Shown here piece by piece: positions 44,505-52,419 of a stretch of DNA of 64,000 bases. The notes beneath the pieces were generated by a model. The model saw nothing but the letters and a program-made list of their open reading frames with translations. It did no database searches and had not been told where the DNA came from. Every line of letters starts with the position of its first letter. Positions within the stretch are counted from its first letter, which is position 1. Source of the stretch: an uncultured Acetobacteroides sp. GTDB taxonomy: Bacteria; Bacteroidota; Bacteroidia; Bacteroidales; ZOR0009. The position numbers and the translations under genes are program-made. The stretch spans positions 496,001-560,000 of the forward strand of contig NZ_OY782755.1 of assembly GCF_963678165.1 (NCBI RefSeq), written 5' to 3'.

Positions 44505-45190
44505 CCCTACGCTGCATCACCGTTGACGACGAGCCCTTCTCGCTGGCAAAGATTAACGGCTTCATCGCCCGCGTGCCCTACCTAACGCTGGTGGCGTCCT
44601 TCTCGTCCGCCATCGAGGTGCTTCCCTACGTTAAGCAGCACCCCGTGGAGCTGCTCTTTCTGGACATCCAGATGGAGAATCTCACGGGCATCGAGCTGCT
44701 GGAGATCCTCGACCCCAAGCCGGAGGTCATCCTCACCACCGCTCACGACCAGTACGCGCTCAAGGGCTACGAGCTTAACGTGAGCGACTACCTGCTGAAG
44801 CCCTACTCCTTCGAGCGCTTCCTCAAGGCAACCGAGAAGGTGCTCGGCAGGTTGGCGCCGGCGCCGGCAGAGCGGTGCATGGACGAGTTCATCTTCCTGA
44901 AAACCGAGTATAAGCTCGAGAAGGTGCGCTTCGACGAGATCCTGTACGTCGAAAGCCGGGGGGATTACATCTACGTGGTTACGCCTAGGGTGAAGGTCCT
45001 TACGCTGATGTCGCTGAAGGGCATGGCGGAGAAGCTGCCGCTCGACAGTTTTGTTCGGGTCCATAAGTCGTACATCGTTGCGGTTGATAAGATCGACGCC
45101 ATCGAGCACGGTCGCGTTCACATCCGGGGCAGCGCCATCCCCATCGGCGACATGTACCGCGAGAAGCTCTGGCAGCGGCTCTCGCTTTGA
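44501..45190 (+). CDS. LytTR-family response regulator
   Basis: The 229-residue protein has a receiver domain (about 1-115) with the acidic pair DDE at 9-11, the phospho-acceptor Asp in LLFLDIQM (about 55) and Lys in DYLLKPY (about 106). A LytTR DNA-binding domain follows (about 130-229), with YVESRGDYIYV, FVRVHKSYIV and the terminal GSAIPIGDMYREKL. It is coupled to the LytS-type kinase by a four-base overlap. Such systems control nearby envelope genes in many bacteria; targets here are unknown. Confidence 0.94.
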   Translation: MTLRCITVDDEPFSLAKINGFIARVPYLTLVASFSSAIEVLPYVKQHPVELLFLDIQMENLTGIELLEILDPKPEVILTTAHDQYALKGYELNVSDYLLKPYSFERFLKATEKVLGRLAPAPAERCMDEFIFLKTEYKLEKVRFDEILYVESRGDYIYVVTPRVKVLTLMSLKGMAEKLPLDSFVRVHKSYIVAVDKIDAIEHGRVHIRGSAIPIGDMYREKLWQRLSL

Positions 45191-45198
45191 AAAAGAAA

Positions 45199-45242
45199 TC
45201 CCCCTGTCTGGGATCAAGCCCTGACAGGGGGAGCGCATTACG
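45199..45242. terminator. Hairpin between convergent genes
   Basis: The 10-bp stem TCCCCCTGTC/GACAGGGGGA (45199-45208 with 45233-45242) closes a 24-base loop directly after the response-regulator stop codon and before the convergent barrel gene. There is no T-run. Confidence 0.6.
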
Positions 45243-45273
45243 CCGATGTTTTTCTGCTTATGAATTTGGACGT

Positions 45274-45894
45274 TTAGAAGTATAGCGAGATCCCAATATT
45301 ACTTCCAAAGGTTGATTGCTTGTGCTTAAACTCTTTGTCATCTGTATCTTTTAAGGACGACTTGGTGTACGACAAGCATAAATCTATGGAAACGTAATTT
45401 GACACAAAGTAGGCAACCCCACCTCCAATGTTTACGCCACAACCGTTTAAAGTCTGCTTGTATTCGGAGTTATACATTCCCGAAGGTGTTTTTGCCTTGT
45501 TGGTAACAGATTGAAGGCCTATGCTGAGCTGTGCGAATGGTCTAATCTTGCCATCAACCGGAAAGTAGTACATGGCAGTTGGTGCAATCAGCGTAGAGGT
45601 TGACTTATTATAGTTCTCATCATCAATCTCCGTTTTGGAGCTTGTTATGTTGAAGGATAAACCAATCGCCAAATTATCCATAATGAAATAGCCCGCTGAA
45701 GGGTTGAATGAAAATGTCTTAGTGTCATATTCGTTTAGTGTTTCTCCATCGTAAACGTTCTTTGTGTTGCTACTCAAGAACTGTAAGCCTGTACTTCCGG
45801 TAATGATGTAGTTTCCCTTCGAAGTTTGCCCGTAAGAGTTTATGGATGCTATTAATGCTCCAATCAAAAATCCTAATTTTACAGTACGTTTCAT
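45274..45894 (-). CDS. Small outer-membrane beta-barrel protein
   Basis: The 206-residue protein has a signal peptide (about 1-22, MKRTVKLGFLIGALIASINS). Alternating beta strands of a porin/OmpX-like eight-stranded barrel follow (NYIITGSTGLQFLSS, NPSAGYFIMDNLAIGLSFN, GIGLSLYF-type end reading NIGISLYF). The terminal phenylalanine is the usual outer-membrane insertion signal. It matches the general outer_membrane_beta-barrel domain (PF13505); no specific ligand or function can be given. It lies convergent to the LytTR gene. Confidence 0.8.
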   Translation of the reverse strand: MKRTVKLGFLIGALIASINSYGQTSKGNYIITGSTGLQFLSSNTKNVYDGETLNEYDTKTFSFNPSAGYFIMDNLAIGLSFNITSSKTEIDDENYNKSTSTLIAPTAMYYFPVDGKIRPFAQLSIGLQSVTNKAKTPSGMYNSEYKQTLNGCGVNIGGGVAYFVSNYVSIDLCLSYTKSSLKDTDDKEFKHKQSTFGSNIGISLYF

Positions 45895-46066
45895 TGTATT
45901 TGTTATGCTTTCCCTACTCGTATGGCTTTTCGGTGTCGCCCCGTTTTTTTAGTGGTCTCTGGCTCCTCTTAATATTTTTCAGTATGATGTGTTGATAATT
46001 CTTATTGCGTTGTTTTTCCCTATACAGGCTTTAAACCTCGATCTGTGTGGCCGTATAGCCGTAGCG

Positions 46067-46579
46067 TTACTTCATTCCTAGGTGCTGCTTTAGCGTGTTG
46101 TTGTTCTTTGCCGTTACTAAACTTGTGATTTCGCTAGTCTGCCCTTTGCTTTTGTCGCTATTCTCGCAGTAGCTAGCCAGCAGTAGGGACACACCGTACT
46201 TTACCGCCGAATCATCTTTTGCTTTATTTTTATTTTCGAGCGCAAACTTAGTCATACAGGCCATATAAATACTAAGTATCGGTTGATTTTCTTCGCTCAG
46301 CTTGGCTATCGATTCGTCGATGCTAAACGAGTAGTCGCTAGTCTCCTTCATCCATCTGACAACCAGCTGTAGCGCCTTCAAGAGGTTCGCATCGTCGGTA
46401 ACAAGCTTTATGGGGCTGCCCAAAAGGTAGCTCGCGCACTCGAGCACCAAGCCCTCGTTTCGGGCATAGTCCGCCTTTTAATTCAGCAGGATGCTATCCT
46501 GCTTCGAGTAATCCTGAGCGCTTGCTACACCCAGGCAGCCTACAAGCAGCAGGCTTAGGAACGCCGCTTTCATTTTCAT
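46067..46579 (-). pseudogene. Exported hypothetical protein gene broken by one in-frame stop
   Basis: The ATG at 46579 opens a good signal peptide (MKMKAAFLSLLLVGCLGVAS, then AQDYSKQDSILLN). A TAA at 46478-46480 interrupts the frame after residue 33, and the same frame then continues for 136 codons (KADYARNEGLVLECASYLLG to QHLGMK). Without the stop it would be a 170-residue periplasmic protein of an unknown Bacteroidota type, helical throughout. The open downstream frame has a GTG at 46450 but no export signal. This looks like a recent nonsense mutation or an error in a single base. Confidence 0.75.
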
Positions 46580-46925
46580 AAGGTGATATTTATGGTTGTG
46601 TTAGCTCTACTCTAGCGCCTGCTTTCGGATGCTCAGCCCTGCTTCGCGCTTGTGTAGGGCTAGGAACTATTCTACTACTTTGGTGTGGCTCCCTGCGACA
46701 AGGGCTTTTCTCCTCCGCTCGTTAAGCTGATACCTTTGATCTGCGGCTACGGCTGATGGTAGCACGTAATCCCCTCCGTTGGAGGGGTGTAGGGGTGGGT
46801 TCTCTGCTGGTTGGCGATGCTGACATTCGTTCTTTCAGTATCGTCACCTGCGCAAGGGGGAGTTATTCCTTCCTTGGATATTCTGCACGACCTAGAATAC
46901 ACCACCGCTTGTCGGGCTATCCCGC
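46580..46925. repeat. Gene-free region with one GC-rich palindrome
   Basis: A full copy of the dispersed palindrome lies at about 46771-46801 (CCCCTCC-GTT-GGAGGGG, then TGTAGGGGTGGG). The remaining sequence shows nothing recognisable. The flanking genes are both on the minus strand. Confidence 0.65.
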
Positions 46926-47480
46926 TCACCTCTGCGGCTGCTTCCACTCCTGCCTCAGCAGGCTGTACACCTCGATGTCCGTAAACACGCCACCTACCAG
47001 CAGCTCGCCATCACGCTCAATACCCTCGAAGGTAAAGCCCAACCGCTGGGCGATGCTTCTGCTTCGGGCGTTGCCCACGGCGCACTTAATCTGTATACGG
47101 TTCATACCCATCTCGGCAAACGCGTAGCTCGCCAGCGCACCTACCGATTCCGTTACGATACCCTTTCCCTGGCACTCCTCAGCCAGCCAGTAGCCAACCT
47201 CCGTTTTCCTATTCAGCCTGTCGGTGCCCTTAAAGCCCACCAACCCGGCAAATTGTCCCCAGTAGCGGATGGTAAGCACCAGGTCTCGGCTCGCCTCCGG
47301 CGCCTCAATAACCGATCGGATGTACTGCTCCGAGTCTTCCACCTTCTGGGTGAAGTCTACGAACGGCAGCCACCTGCGTAGGTACTCCCTCTGGCTGTCT
47401 ATCGTTGTAAAGATATCGGCTGCGTCCGATAGCACTAGAGGCTTTAGGTGTACCTCCTCGTTTACCTTTAGCGTTTCCAT
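46926..47480 (-). CDS. GNAT N-acetyltransferase, RimJ/RimL type
   Basis: The 184-residue cytoplasmic protein has the GNAT fold of the RimL group: LKPLVLSDAADIFTTIDSQR at the start and GLVGFKGTDRLNRKTEVGYW in the middle. The acetyl-CoA pyrophosphate loop is EECQGKGIVTESV (about 116-128), and IQIKCAVGNARSRSIAQRLG follows (about 144-163). RimL-like enzymes acetylate ribosomal-protein N-termini, but many relatives modify other amines; the substrate here is open. It is 22 bases downstream of the TonB-domain gene on the same strand. Confidence 0.93.
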   Translation of the reverse strand: METLKVNEEVHLKPLVLSDAADIFTTIDSQREYLRRWLPFVDFTQKVEDSEQYIRSVIEAPEASRDLVLTIRYWGQFAGLVGFKGTDRLNRKTEVGYWLAEECQGKGIVTESVGALASYAFAEMGMNRIQIKCAVGNARSRSIAQRLGFTFEGIERDGELLVGGVFTDIEVYSLLRQEWKQPQR

Positions 47481-47502
47481 GTTTAGCGTCTATTTTCTTT
47501 TA

Positions 47503-47952
47503 CTACAAATCGTGAAACCACACCGCAACGAAGGTGCGACAGCGAACCTTTTTGCCGTTGCGTGTTGCCGGCCTCCAGTACCCCTCCATTAGCCTAACCA
47601 GCCGGAGCGCCTCGGCATTAAAGCATCCGCATCCGGGAATCTCCCTTACGAAGCCGATGCTGCTCAGCCTTCCATCTGGCTCTACAACAAAGTTCAGGTA
47701 CACCTTCCCCGTACAATCCTCTTCTTGGGGGTATCTTAGGTTGTCTCTGTAGAACTCGTTCAGCCTTTCCCTTTGCGTACCTCCCTTTTTGTAGGTGAAC
47801 TCCGGCGCTGCTACCCGCGAGTCGAATATGGTATAGGCTGTGGTGTCGGGCAATGCCCCATGCCGAGCGGCTAGCAGGTTGGCTGAGCTAAGCAGCAGCG
47901 CAATTGCTGCCACCATGGGGCAGGCAGCCCTTGTGATATACTCGAAGTGCAT
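47503..47952 (-). CDS. Exported TonB C-terminal-domain protein
   Basis: The 149-residue protein has a signal peptide (about 1-29), a short linker, and a TonB C-terminal-like domain with NLRYPQEEDCTGKVYLNFVV (about 71-90), EPDGRLSSIGFVREIPGCG and the typical ending ALRLVRLMEGYWRPATRNGK. No membrane anchor or Pro-rich spanner is present, so it is not a full energy transducer. Many Bacteroidota encode such orphan domains, with unknown roles. It precedes the acetyltransferase gene on the same strand. Confidence 0.8.
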   Translation of the reverse strand: MHFEYITRAACPMVAAIALLLSSANLLAARHGALPDTTAYTIFDSRVAAPEFTYKKGGTQRERLNEFYRDNLRYPQEEDCTGKVYLNFVVEPDGRLSSIGFVREIPGCGCFNAEALRLVRLMEGYWRPATRNGKKVRCRTFVAVWFHDL

Positions 47953-48094
47953 GGCTTAGCGTTGTTTGCTGATTCTTACTTATGCTGATGATGGGTGATA
48001 CCATGGGGACGGATGCTATGCACGTAGCGTGTACGCCACCGCTTGGCAGCTACGCCTCCCTACCCTCCACCAATCGCTGTGGCACCCGATGGCG

Positions 48095-48463
48095 CTACTG
48101 CGCCACCTCCGCCTTTTCGCCAAACTGCTCCTTGATCATCTCCTTCAGCTTCAGCTGCTGCTCGTAGCTCAGCTGCATCACCATGTCGTCAATCTGCAGG
48201 TCCTCCTCCTGTTTTAACCGTAGCTGCTGCAGCGGCACATCCTTGCTGGCGAAATCGCGGCTTGGCCTCCACTCCAGCAGGTCGTTGGGCGTGCAGCCCA
48301 GCTTCAGGCACATCGCCTCCAGGCTGCTCAGCCGCAGCTGCGACACCTGCAGGTTAACAATTCGGTGTACGGTGTTCTCCTTGTACCCCTTCTCCTTCAA
48401 AAACTTCCGGGGGTCGCGTACGCCCGCCGCTCTGAAAATTCTACTTAGGTTGAATACTAGCAT
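48095..48463 (-). CDS. Xre-like helix-turn-helix regulator
   Basis: The protein is 122 residues from the ATG at 48463 (MLVFNLSRIFRAAGVRDPRK). The frame is open 35 codons further upstream, but that part is basic low-complexity sequence. Residues 1-62 resemble an Xre-like domain: FLKEKGYKENTVHRIVN, then LRLSSLEAMCLKLGCTPNDL, and the conserved LLEW. The C-terminal half is a Glu/Lys/Gln-rich helix, possibly a coiled coil. The target is unknown. It stands alone upstream of the repeat-rich zone. Confidence 0.75.
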   Translation of the reverse strand: MLVFNLSRIFRAAGVRDPRKFLKEKGYKENTVHRIVNLQVSQLRLSSLEAMCLKLGCTPNDLLEWRPSRDFASKDVPLQQLRLKQEEDLQIDDMVMQLSYEQQLKLKEMIKEQFGEKAEVAQ

Positions 48464-48613
48464 ATCGGTTAAGTATTTTAGGTTGCTTTTGCCGCCTCTC
48501 CGTACCGCCTTTGCGCGTCGCCTACCTGCTATGCGGATGCTGTAGGGCTGCATCTTTCTAGCAACCAATTTACAAAAAAAAGCAATTAGCTGTGGTTAGT
48601 ATAAAATTATTTT

Positions 48614-48790
48614 TTGATGGATGCGCATCACCCCCTGCCCGATGCGCCGCACCTGCCGGGGCGATGGCATACCCCGCTGCCAGCCGGACGCATCCCTCCG
48701 CTGCCGATGGCAAACCTTGGGCTGGCGCCCTCCACGCTTCTGCTGGATGGGCATACCCGTCAGCTTCCGCGAGCATCCACGACGCTGCTG
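48614..48790. repeat. Degenerate tandem repeat of about 21 bp
   Basis: A GATG-containing core recurs near 48620, 48641, 48663, 48684, 48706, 48727 and 48746, spaced 20-22 bases, with GC-rich variable flanks rich in CCGCTGCC. Both strands stay open over it, which yields Ala/Pro-rich accidental frames. It is followed by unique sequence and then by the 42-bp array. Confidence 0.55.
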
Positions 48791-48957
48791 GCTACACCCT
48801 CTCGCTATCGAAGGTACACCATCCTCTTGCGTCCTTTATGCTTCTGGTTGATTTTGGTGGCTGCCCAGCCGCGCCTAGTAGGTTTGTGGTTGCGCCTGCG
48901 CATCTCGGGTTGGATGCCCCTGCATTTGCGGATGCTGATTGGCAGTTCGAGGTAGAG

Positions 48958-49251
48958 CTTATGCTACTCGTGGCTGCGCTCGGGTTGTGCGTAATGGATG
49001 TCTTTATCTTCGTGGCTGCGCTTTATAGTATCGCGGTGGATGTTTTTATCTTCGTGGCTGCGCTCGGGTTGTTTGGGGTGGATATTTATATGTTCGTGGC
49101 TGCGCTTTATAGTATCGTGGTGGATATCTTTATGTACATGGCTGCGCTCTGGGTGTTCGAGGTAGATGTCTTTATGTTCGTGGCTGCGCTCTGGGTGATC
49201 GAGGTGGATGTCTTTATGTTCGTGACTGCATTCTATTTGTTCGCGGTAGAT
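48958..49251. repeat. Seven-copy tandem array with exact 42-bp period
   Basis: The motif GTGGCTGCGCT, or a near variant, begins at 48970, 49012, 49054, 49096, 49138, 49180 and 49222, always 42 bases apart. A degenerate further copy lies near 49347. Units alternate between a TTTATAGTATCG type and a CGGGTTGT or CTGGGTG type. Forty-two is a multiple of three, so both strands stay open and give 14-residue repeats; the minus-strand reading is hydrophilic. Confidence 0.88.
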
Positions 49252-49539
49252 GTTTTGAGCTGCTCGTTGGTACTTCTGCAATTCGATGATGTCGTCTTGC
49301 AGCACGTGGACGAGTTTTGGTTGTCCGAGGTAGGGTTTTTGCACCTCGTGGCTGCATTTGCGTTGTTCGTGACTGCGCTCTACAATAGCCAGCTGTAGCT
49401 CTTGTTGTTCGCGGCAGTAATCGAATAGCTCGACGAGTTGCTCTGTTTGTTCGAATAGGGGCTTGGTGATGTTCGGGTTGCGCTCGCTATGCTCGAAGGT
49501 GAGGTTGCTTAGCGCTGCGTTGTATCCAACAGCTTTCGC
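48964..49539 (-). pseudogene. Minus-strand open frame with 14-residue repeats, no clear start
   Basis: The frame is open for 191 codons down to a stop at 48964. It begins directly after a stop at 49540-49542 and contains no ATG; only a GTG at 49344 could start a shorter 126-residue product. The first 60 codons read like a normal soluble helical protein (LFEQTEQLVELFDYCREQQE, about 31-50). The rest is a 14-residue repeat of the type RSHEHKDIHLDHPE, rich in His, Glu and Asp. It may be the 3' part of a gene that lost its start through a frameshift. Nothing supports translation directly. Confidence 0.4.
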
Positions 49540-49726
49540 TTAGACTGTGCGCACCAGCCGCTTGGTACGCCTAACGCTGCTCCTGCTGCCGATGACCTTC
49601 TGCTGTTGTCCGCCACCTTTCGGCTAGCCCCCAACAGCAAGACGCAGGTGCCGATGCTCCGAGCCGTTGCCTCCAACTCCCCCTGCATCGATACCTGCGT
49701 CCTTACTCTTTATGGCTAGACCCAGC

Positions 49727-49800
49727 GCCTAGCTACTAGTATCTAACGTCTAGCATCTAAAATCTAATGTCTTGCGTCTATTATCTTGTGTCTTGTGTCT
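49727..49800. repeat. Heptamer tandem repeat, longest copy
   Basis: About ten 7-mers in a row: GCCTAGC TACTAGT, then ATCTAAC GTCTAGC, ATCTAAA ATCTAAT, GTCTTGC GTCTATT, ATCTTGT GTCTTGT. They end directly at the stop codon of the glutaminyl cyclotransferase gene. Consensus is about RTCTNNN with A/T at position 5. The stretch 49540-49726 before it shows no gene. Confidence 0.82.
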
Positions 49801-50886
49801 CTACCTCTTCACCACCTTCACCTCAAACAGTTTGGGCCAGTTCTTACCCGTCACGTAGATCTTGCCGGTGGCCTTGTGGTAGGCAATACCGTTGAGCACG
49901 TCGGTGCCCTCCTTGTAGTCCTCCTTGGGCAGCAGATTGCTGAAGTCGATATACCCCAGCACGCGTCCCGTCGCTGGGTCTATGCGGGCAATCTTATCCG
50001 TTTGGTAGATGTTGGCCCACAGCTCGCCGTCGATGTACTCCAGTTCGTTCAGCTCCTCCACCGGTCCCACGTTGTCGAACACCTCTATGCGGTTCTTCTC
50101 CGTCAGGTTGGCGGGGTCTATGATGCGGATGGCCCTGGTACCATCGCTCTGGAAGAGCATCTTTCCGTCGGTGGTCAGGCCCCATCCCTCACCGGCGTAG
50201 GTGAACTCGCTTATCTTTTTGAAGCTCTTCTTATCGTAAACGAAACCTCGCTGCTCCTGCCACGACAGCTGGTAGATCTTATCGCCCAGTATGGCGATAC
50301 CCTCGCCAAACACCTGGTCGGGGAGAGGGAGGCTCTTTACCACCTGTCCGCTTTTCAGTTCAACGATGCGCAGGTCCGATATGCCCCGCTGACCCGTTCC
50401 TTCGTAGAGCGTATTCCCGTCGAAGGCGAGTCCCTGCGTGTAAGCGCGGGTGTCGTGTGGGTAGGTGGCAACAACGGTGTAGCGGTAGCTGGCCGGCTTG
50501 CTCGCCGACTTGATGCTCAGCGACAGATATCTCTCCGCAGCCACCGTTCCGCCCTTGTAGGCCTCAATAACGATGCGCTGGCGTCCCAACTTCATCCCCG
50601 CAGTGGCAATTGTTGCCGATGTCTCAAGCCCTTTCTGTATGCGCTTGTCGTTTAGCGATACCGTAATCGAATCTGGATTGGCAGCCTCTTTGGGTAGGGT
50701 AAACGACAGGGCAATTGCGTCGCCTTCCTTTATCATATCGCCTTCTTTATAGCGCGATACCTCAATTTGAGGCGCTGCCTTTATTGTTTCGCCGGCAGAG
50801 GTTGCCTCCTTCTTGGAGTCTCCGCTGCACGATATGAGCGATAGCGATAGCAGCGCTGCGTAAACCATGGGTTGGTATTTAGTCAT
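49801..50886 (-). CDS. Glutaminyl-peptide cyclotransferase lipoprotein
   Basis: The 361-residue protein has a lipoprotein signal (lipobox LISC, Cys about 20) and an N-terminal beta-rich domain (about 40-130). The C-terminal beta-propeller domain resembles bacterial and plant glutamine cyclotransferases (PF05096), with YPHDTRAYTQGLAFDGNTLY (about 143-162), QVFGEGIAILGDKIYQLSW, LNELEYIDGELWANIYQTD and VLNGIAYHKATGKIYVTGK. It converts N-terminal glutamine to pyroglutamate, here on exported proteins. In Bacteroidota many secreted proteins start with glutamine after signal removal, which suits this enzyme. It lies seven bases after the HAD hydrolase gene. Confidence 0.92.
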   Translation of the reverse strand: MTKYQPMVYAALLSLSLISCSGDSKKEATSAGETIKAAPQIEVSRYKEGDMIKEGDAIALSFTLPKEAANPDSITVSLNDKRIQKGLETSATIATAGMKLGRQRIVIEAYKGGTVAAERYLSLSIKSASKPASYRYTVVATYPHDTRAYTQGLAFDGNTLYEGTGQRGISDLRIVELKSGQVVKSLPLPDQVFGEGIAILGDKIYQLSWQEQRGFVYDKKSFKKISEFTYAGEGWGLTTDGKMLFQSDGTRAIRIIDPANLTEKNRIEVFDNVGPVEELNELEYIDGELWANIYQTDKIARIDPATGRVLGYIDFSNLLPKEDYKEGTDVLNGIAYHKATGKIYVTGKNWPKLFEVKVVKR

Positions 50887-50893
50887 TGTATTG

Positions 50894-51277
50894 TTATAGG
50901 AAAAATAGTTTTCTTCTCTTTTTAATGGGGATCATCTCGTCCGGGAAAATCATCTGAAACGTTTCTCCCCATCCCTGAAACGGAGGAACTGCCCTATCGT
51001 CGATGTAGAATCGGGCATCAATCTTTCGTGATGTCTCAACGTAGCCAGCTTCGTTGGGGTGATTTTGGTTCACCGCGTAGAATTCTACCCCGTTCTTTCG
51101 GCAGAACTCAACGGCTTCGTCGAGCAGCTCCCCCTCGCGGCAAGTCCACAGAATTAGTGCGCATCCTTTCTCCTGAAAAGCTTTAAGGGTTTCGAAGGCA
51201 AAGGGTAGCGGCTTGCCTATTTTGGGGTATCTGTTTTCTACAATTGTCCCGTCAAAATCTACTGCGATCCTGTACAT
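50894..51277 (-). CDS. BT0820-type HAD hydrolase
   Basis: The 127-residue cytoplasmic protein has HAD motif I near its start (VDFDGTIVENRYPKIG, Asp at 8 and 10), motif II in ALILWTCREG (about 40-49) and the late acidic motif FYIDDRAVPPFQGWGE (about 90-105). It has no cap domain. Its closest known relative group is the B. thetaiotaomicron BT0820 family of small phosphatases without a known substrate. It is first in a two-gene operon with the glutaminyl cyclotransferase. Confidence 0.88.
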   Translation of the reverse strand: MYRIAVDFDGTIVENRYPKIGKPLPFAFETLKAFQEKGCALILWTCREGELLDEAVEFCRKNGVEFYAVNQNHPNEAGYVETSRKIDARFYIDDRAVPPFQGWGETFQMIFPDEMIPIKKRRKLFFL

Positions 51278-51538
51278 TGTATGAGTGATATAGGGTCCGT
51301 TTTGGTGGTAAAGGTAGCATGTTTAGCATATTTCGCCAAAAGTTCTTTGGCATGCTTAGGGGAAACTTGCGCCTCGCCAGCTCTGCATGCAAATTCATAA
51401 CGAAGCGTTGAGATATATATTGTATTCCTTGTATTTGAGGAATTACTAGTCGCGTCTAGCCATAGTTAAATAATCTAATATTTAAGAATCCTCAAATGTC
51501 GGTAATAGTGATTCTGAAAGGACCTAAGGAATTTAATT

Positions 51539-51546
51539 TACTTTTG
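51539..51546 (+). promoter_or_regulatory. Promoter for the CDP-alcohol phosphatidyltransferase gene
   Basis: TACTTTTG matches the TAnnTTTG -7 consensus exactly, 28 bases before the start codon at 51574. The gap between the divergent genes (51278-51573) holds nothing else recognisable, apart from a near-consensus TACCTTTA element facing the HAD gene. Confidence 0.5.
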
Positions 51547-51573
51547 CCCCAATAAGCAACACAAACACGTATA

Positions 51574-52413
51574 ATGAACCAATCGGGTTTTATTAAGAAT
51601 ATCCCCAATAGCCTTACTTCGCTTAATCTTGTTTCGGGATGTATCGCAATTGCCTTCGCCTTTCATGGCATGCTATCCTACGCCGGCTACCTTATCCTAG
51701 TCGCTGCAGTGTTTGACTTCTTTGATGGCATGGTTGCCCGATCGCTAAAGGTTCATTCGCCCATAGGTAAGGAGCTCGACTCGCTTGCTGATGTGGTAAG
51801 CTTTGGCGTTGCTCCAACAATCATTCTGCTGGAGCTTATGGCAAAAGCGCTAATGCCACAGCAGGATGTTTTCTTGGGCTTCTTCGAGTCTTTCTCGAGT
51901 AGCGAATTGCCTCCGCTTACCAAGATCTTCATGTACCGCAATGTTATTGAGTTCGGTTTCTGGACTTACTTTTTCTTAGCAACCCCGCTGCTCATTGCAG
52001 TCTTCTCTGCACTACGTCTTGCTAAGTTCAATATCGATACCCGTCAGACAACCTCGTTTATTGGGTTGCCAACCCCTGCCAACGCAATATTTATCCTATC
52101 CCTCGGATTTATCTCCGAAAACGTAAAGAATCCTACCGTTCAGGGCATCATCATTCACCCAATGACGCTGTTCTTTGTTTCGGCGATTTTTTCGTACCTG
52201 CTTGTTTGCGAGATGCCAATGTTTGCGCTAAAGTTTAAGAGTTTTGGCATTAAGGATAATGCGCTCAAGTATGGCTTCATTGCGGTATCGCTTATCCTTA
52301 TTGCGATCTTCAAACTGTATGCGCTGCCAATTGTAATCCTTCTTTACATCCTGGTGTCGTTTGTGGTATGGGTTGCCAGCCAGCTAAAGGCGAATAGCGA
52401 TTTGAAGTACTAG
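51574..52413 (+). CDS. pssA: CDP-diacylglycerol-serine O-phosphatidyltransferase
   Basis: The 279-residue inner-membrane protein has the CDP-alcohol phosphatidyltransferase motif DFFDGMVARSLKVHSPIG (about 49-66), continued by KELDSLADVVSFG, with all four aspartates. Eight or so membrane helices follow. The opening NIPNSLTSLNLVSGCIAIAF is characteristic of the PssA branch. It makes phosphatidylserine, which is decarboxylated to phosphatidylethanolamine. A neighbouring psd gene was not seen. It ends six bases before the convergent ykgJ-like gene. Confidence 0.88.
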   Translation: MNQSGFIKNIPNSLTSLNLVSGCIAIAFAFHGMLSYAGYLILVAAVFDFFDGMVARSLKVHSPIGKELDSLADVVSFGVAPTIILLELMAKALMPQQDVFLGFFESFSSSELPPLTKIFMYRNVIEFGFWTYFFLATPLLIAVFSALRLAKFNIDTRQTTSFIGLPTPANAIFILSLGFISENVKNPTVQGIIIHPMTLFFVSAIFSYLLVCEMPMFALKFKSFGIKDNALKYGFIAVSLILIAIFKLYALPIVILLYILVSFVVWVASQLKANSDLKY

Positions 52414-52419
52414 GAGTCG

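Noticed and set aside
48592-49398. Plus-strand open frame of 268 codons with hydrophobic 14-residue repeats
   Set aside because: It is kept open by the 21/42-bp arrays; the first half is Ala/Pro-rich noise and the minus-strand reading of the same array looks more protein-like.
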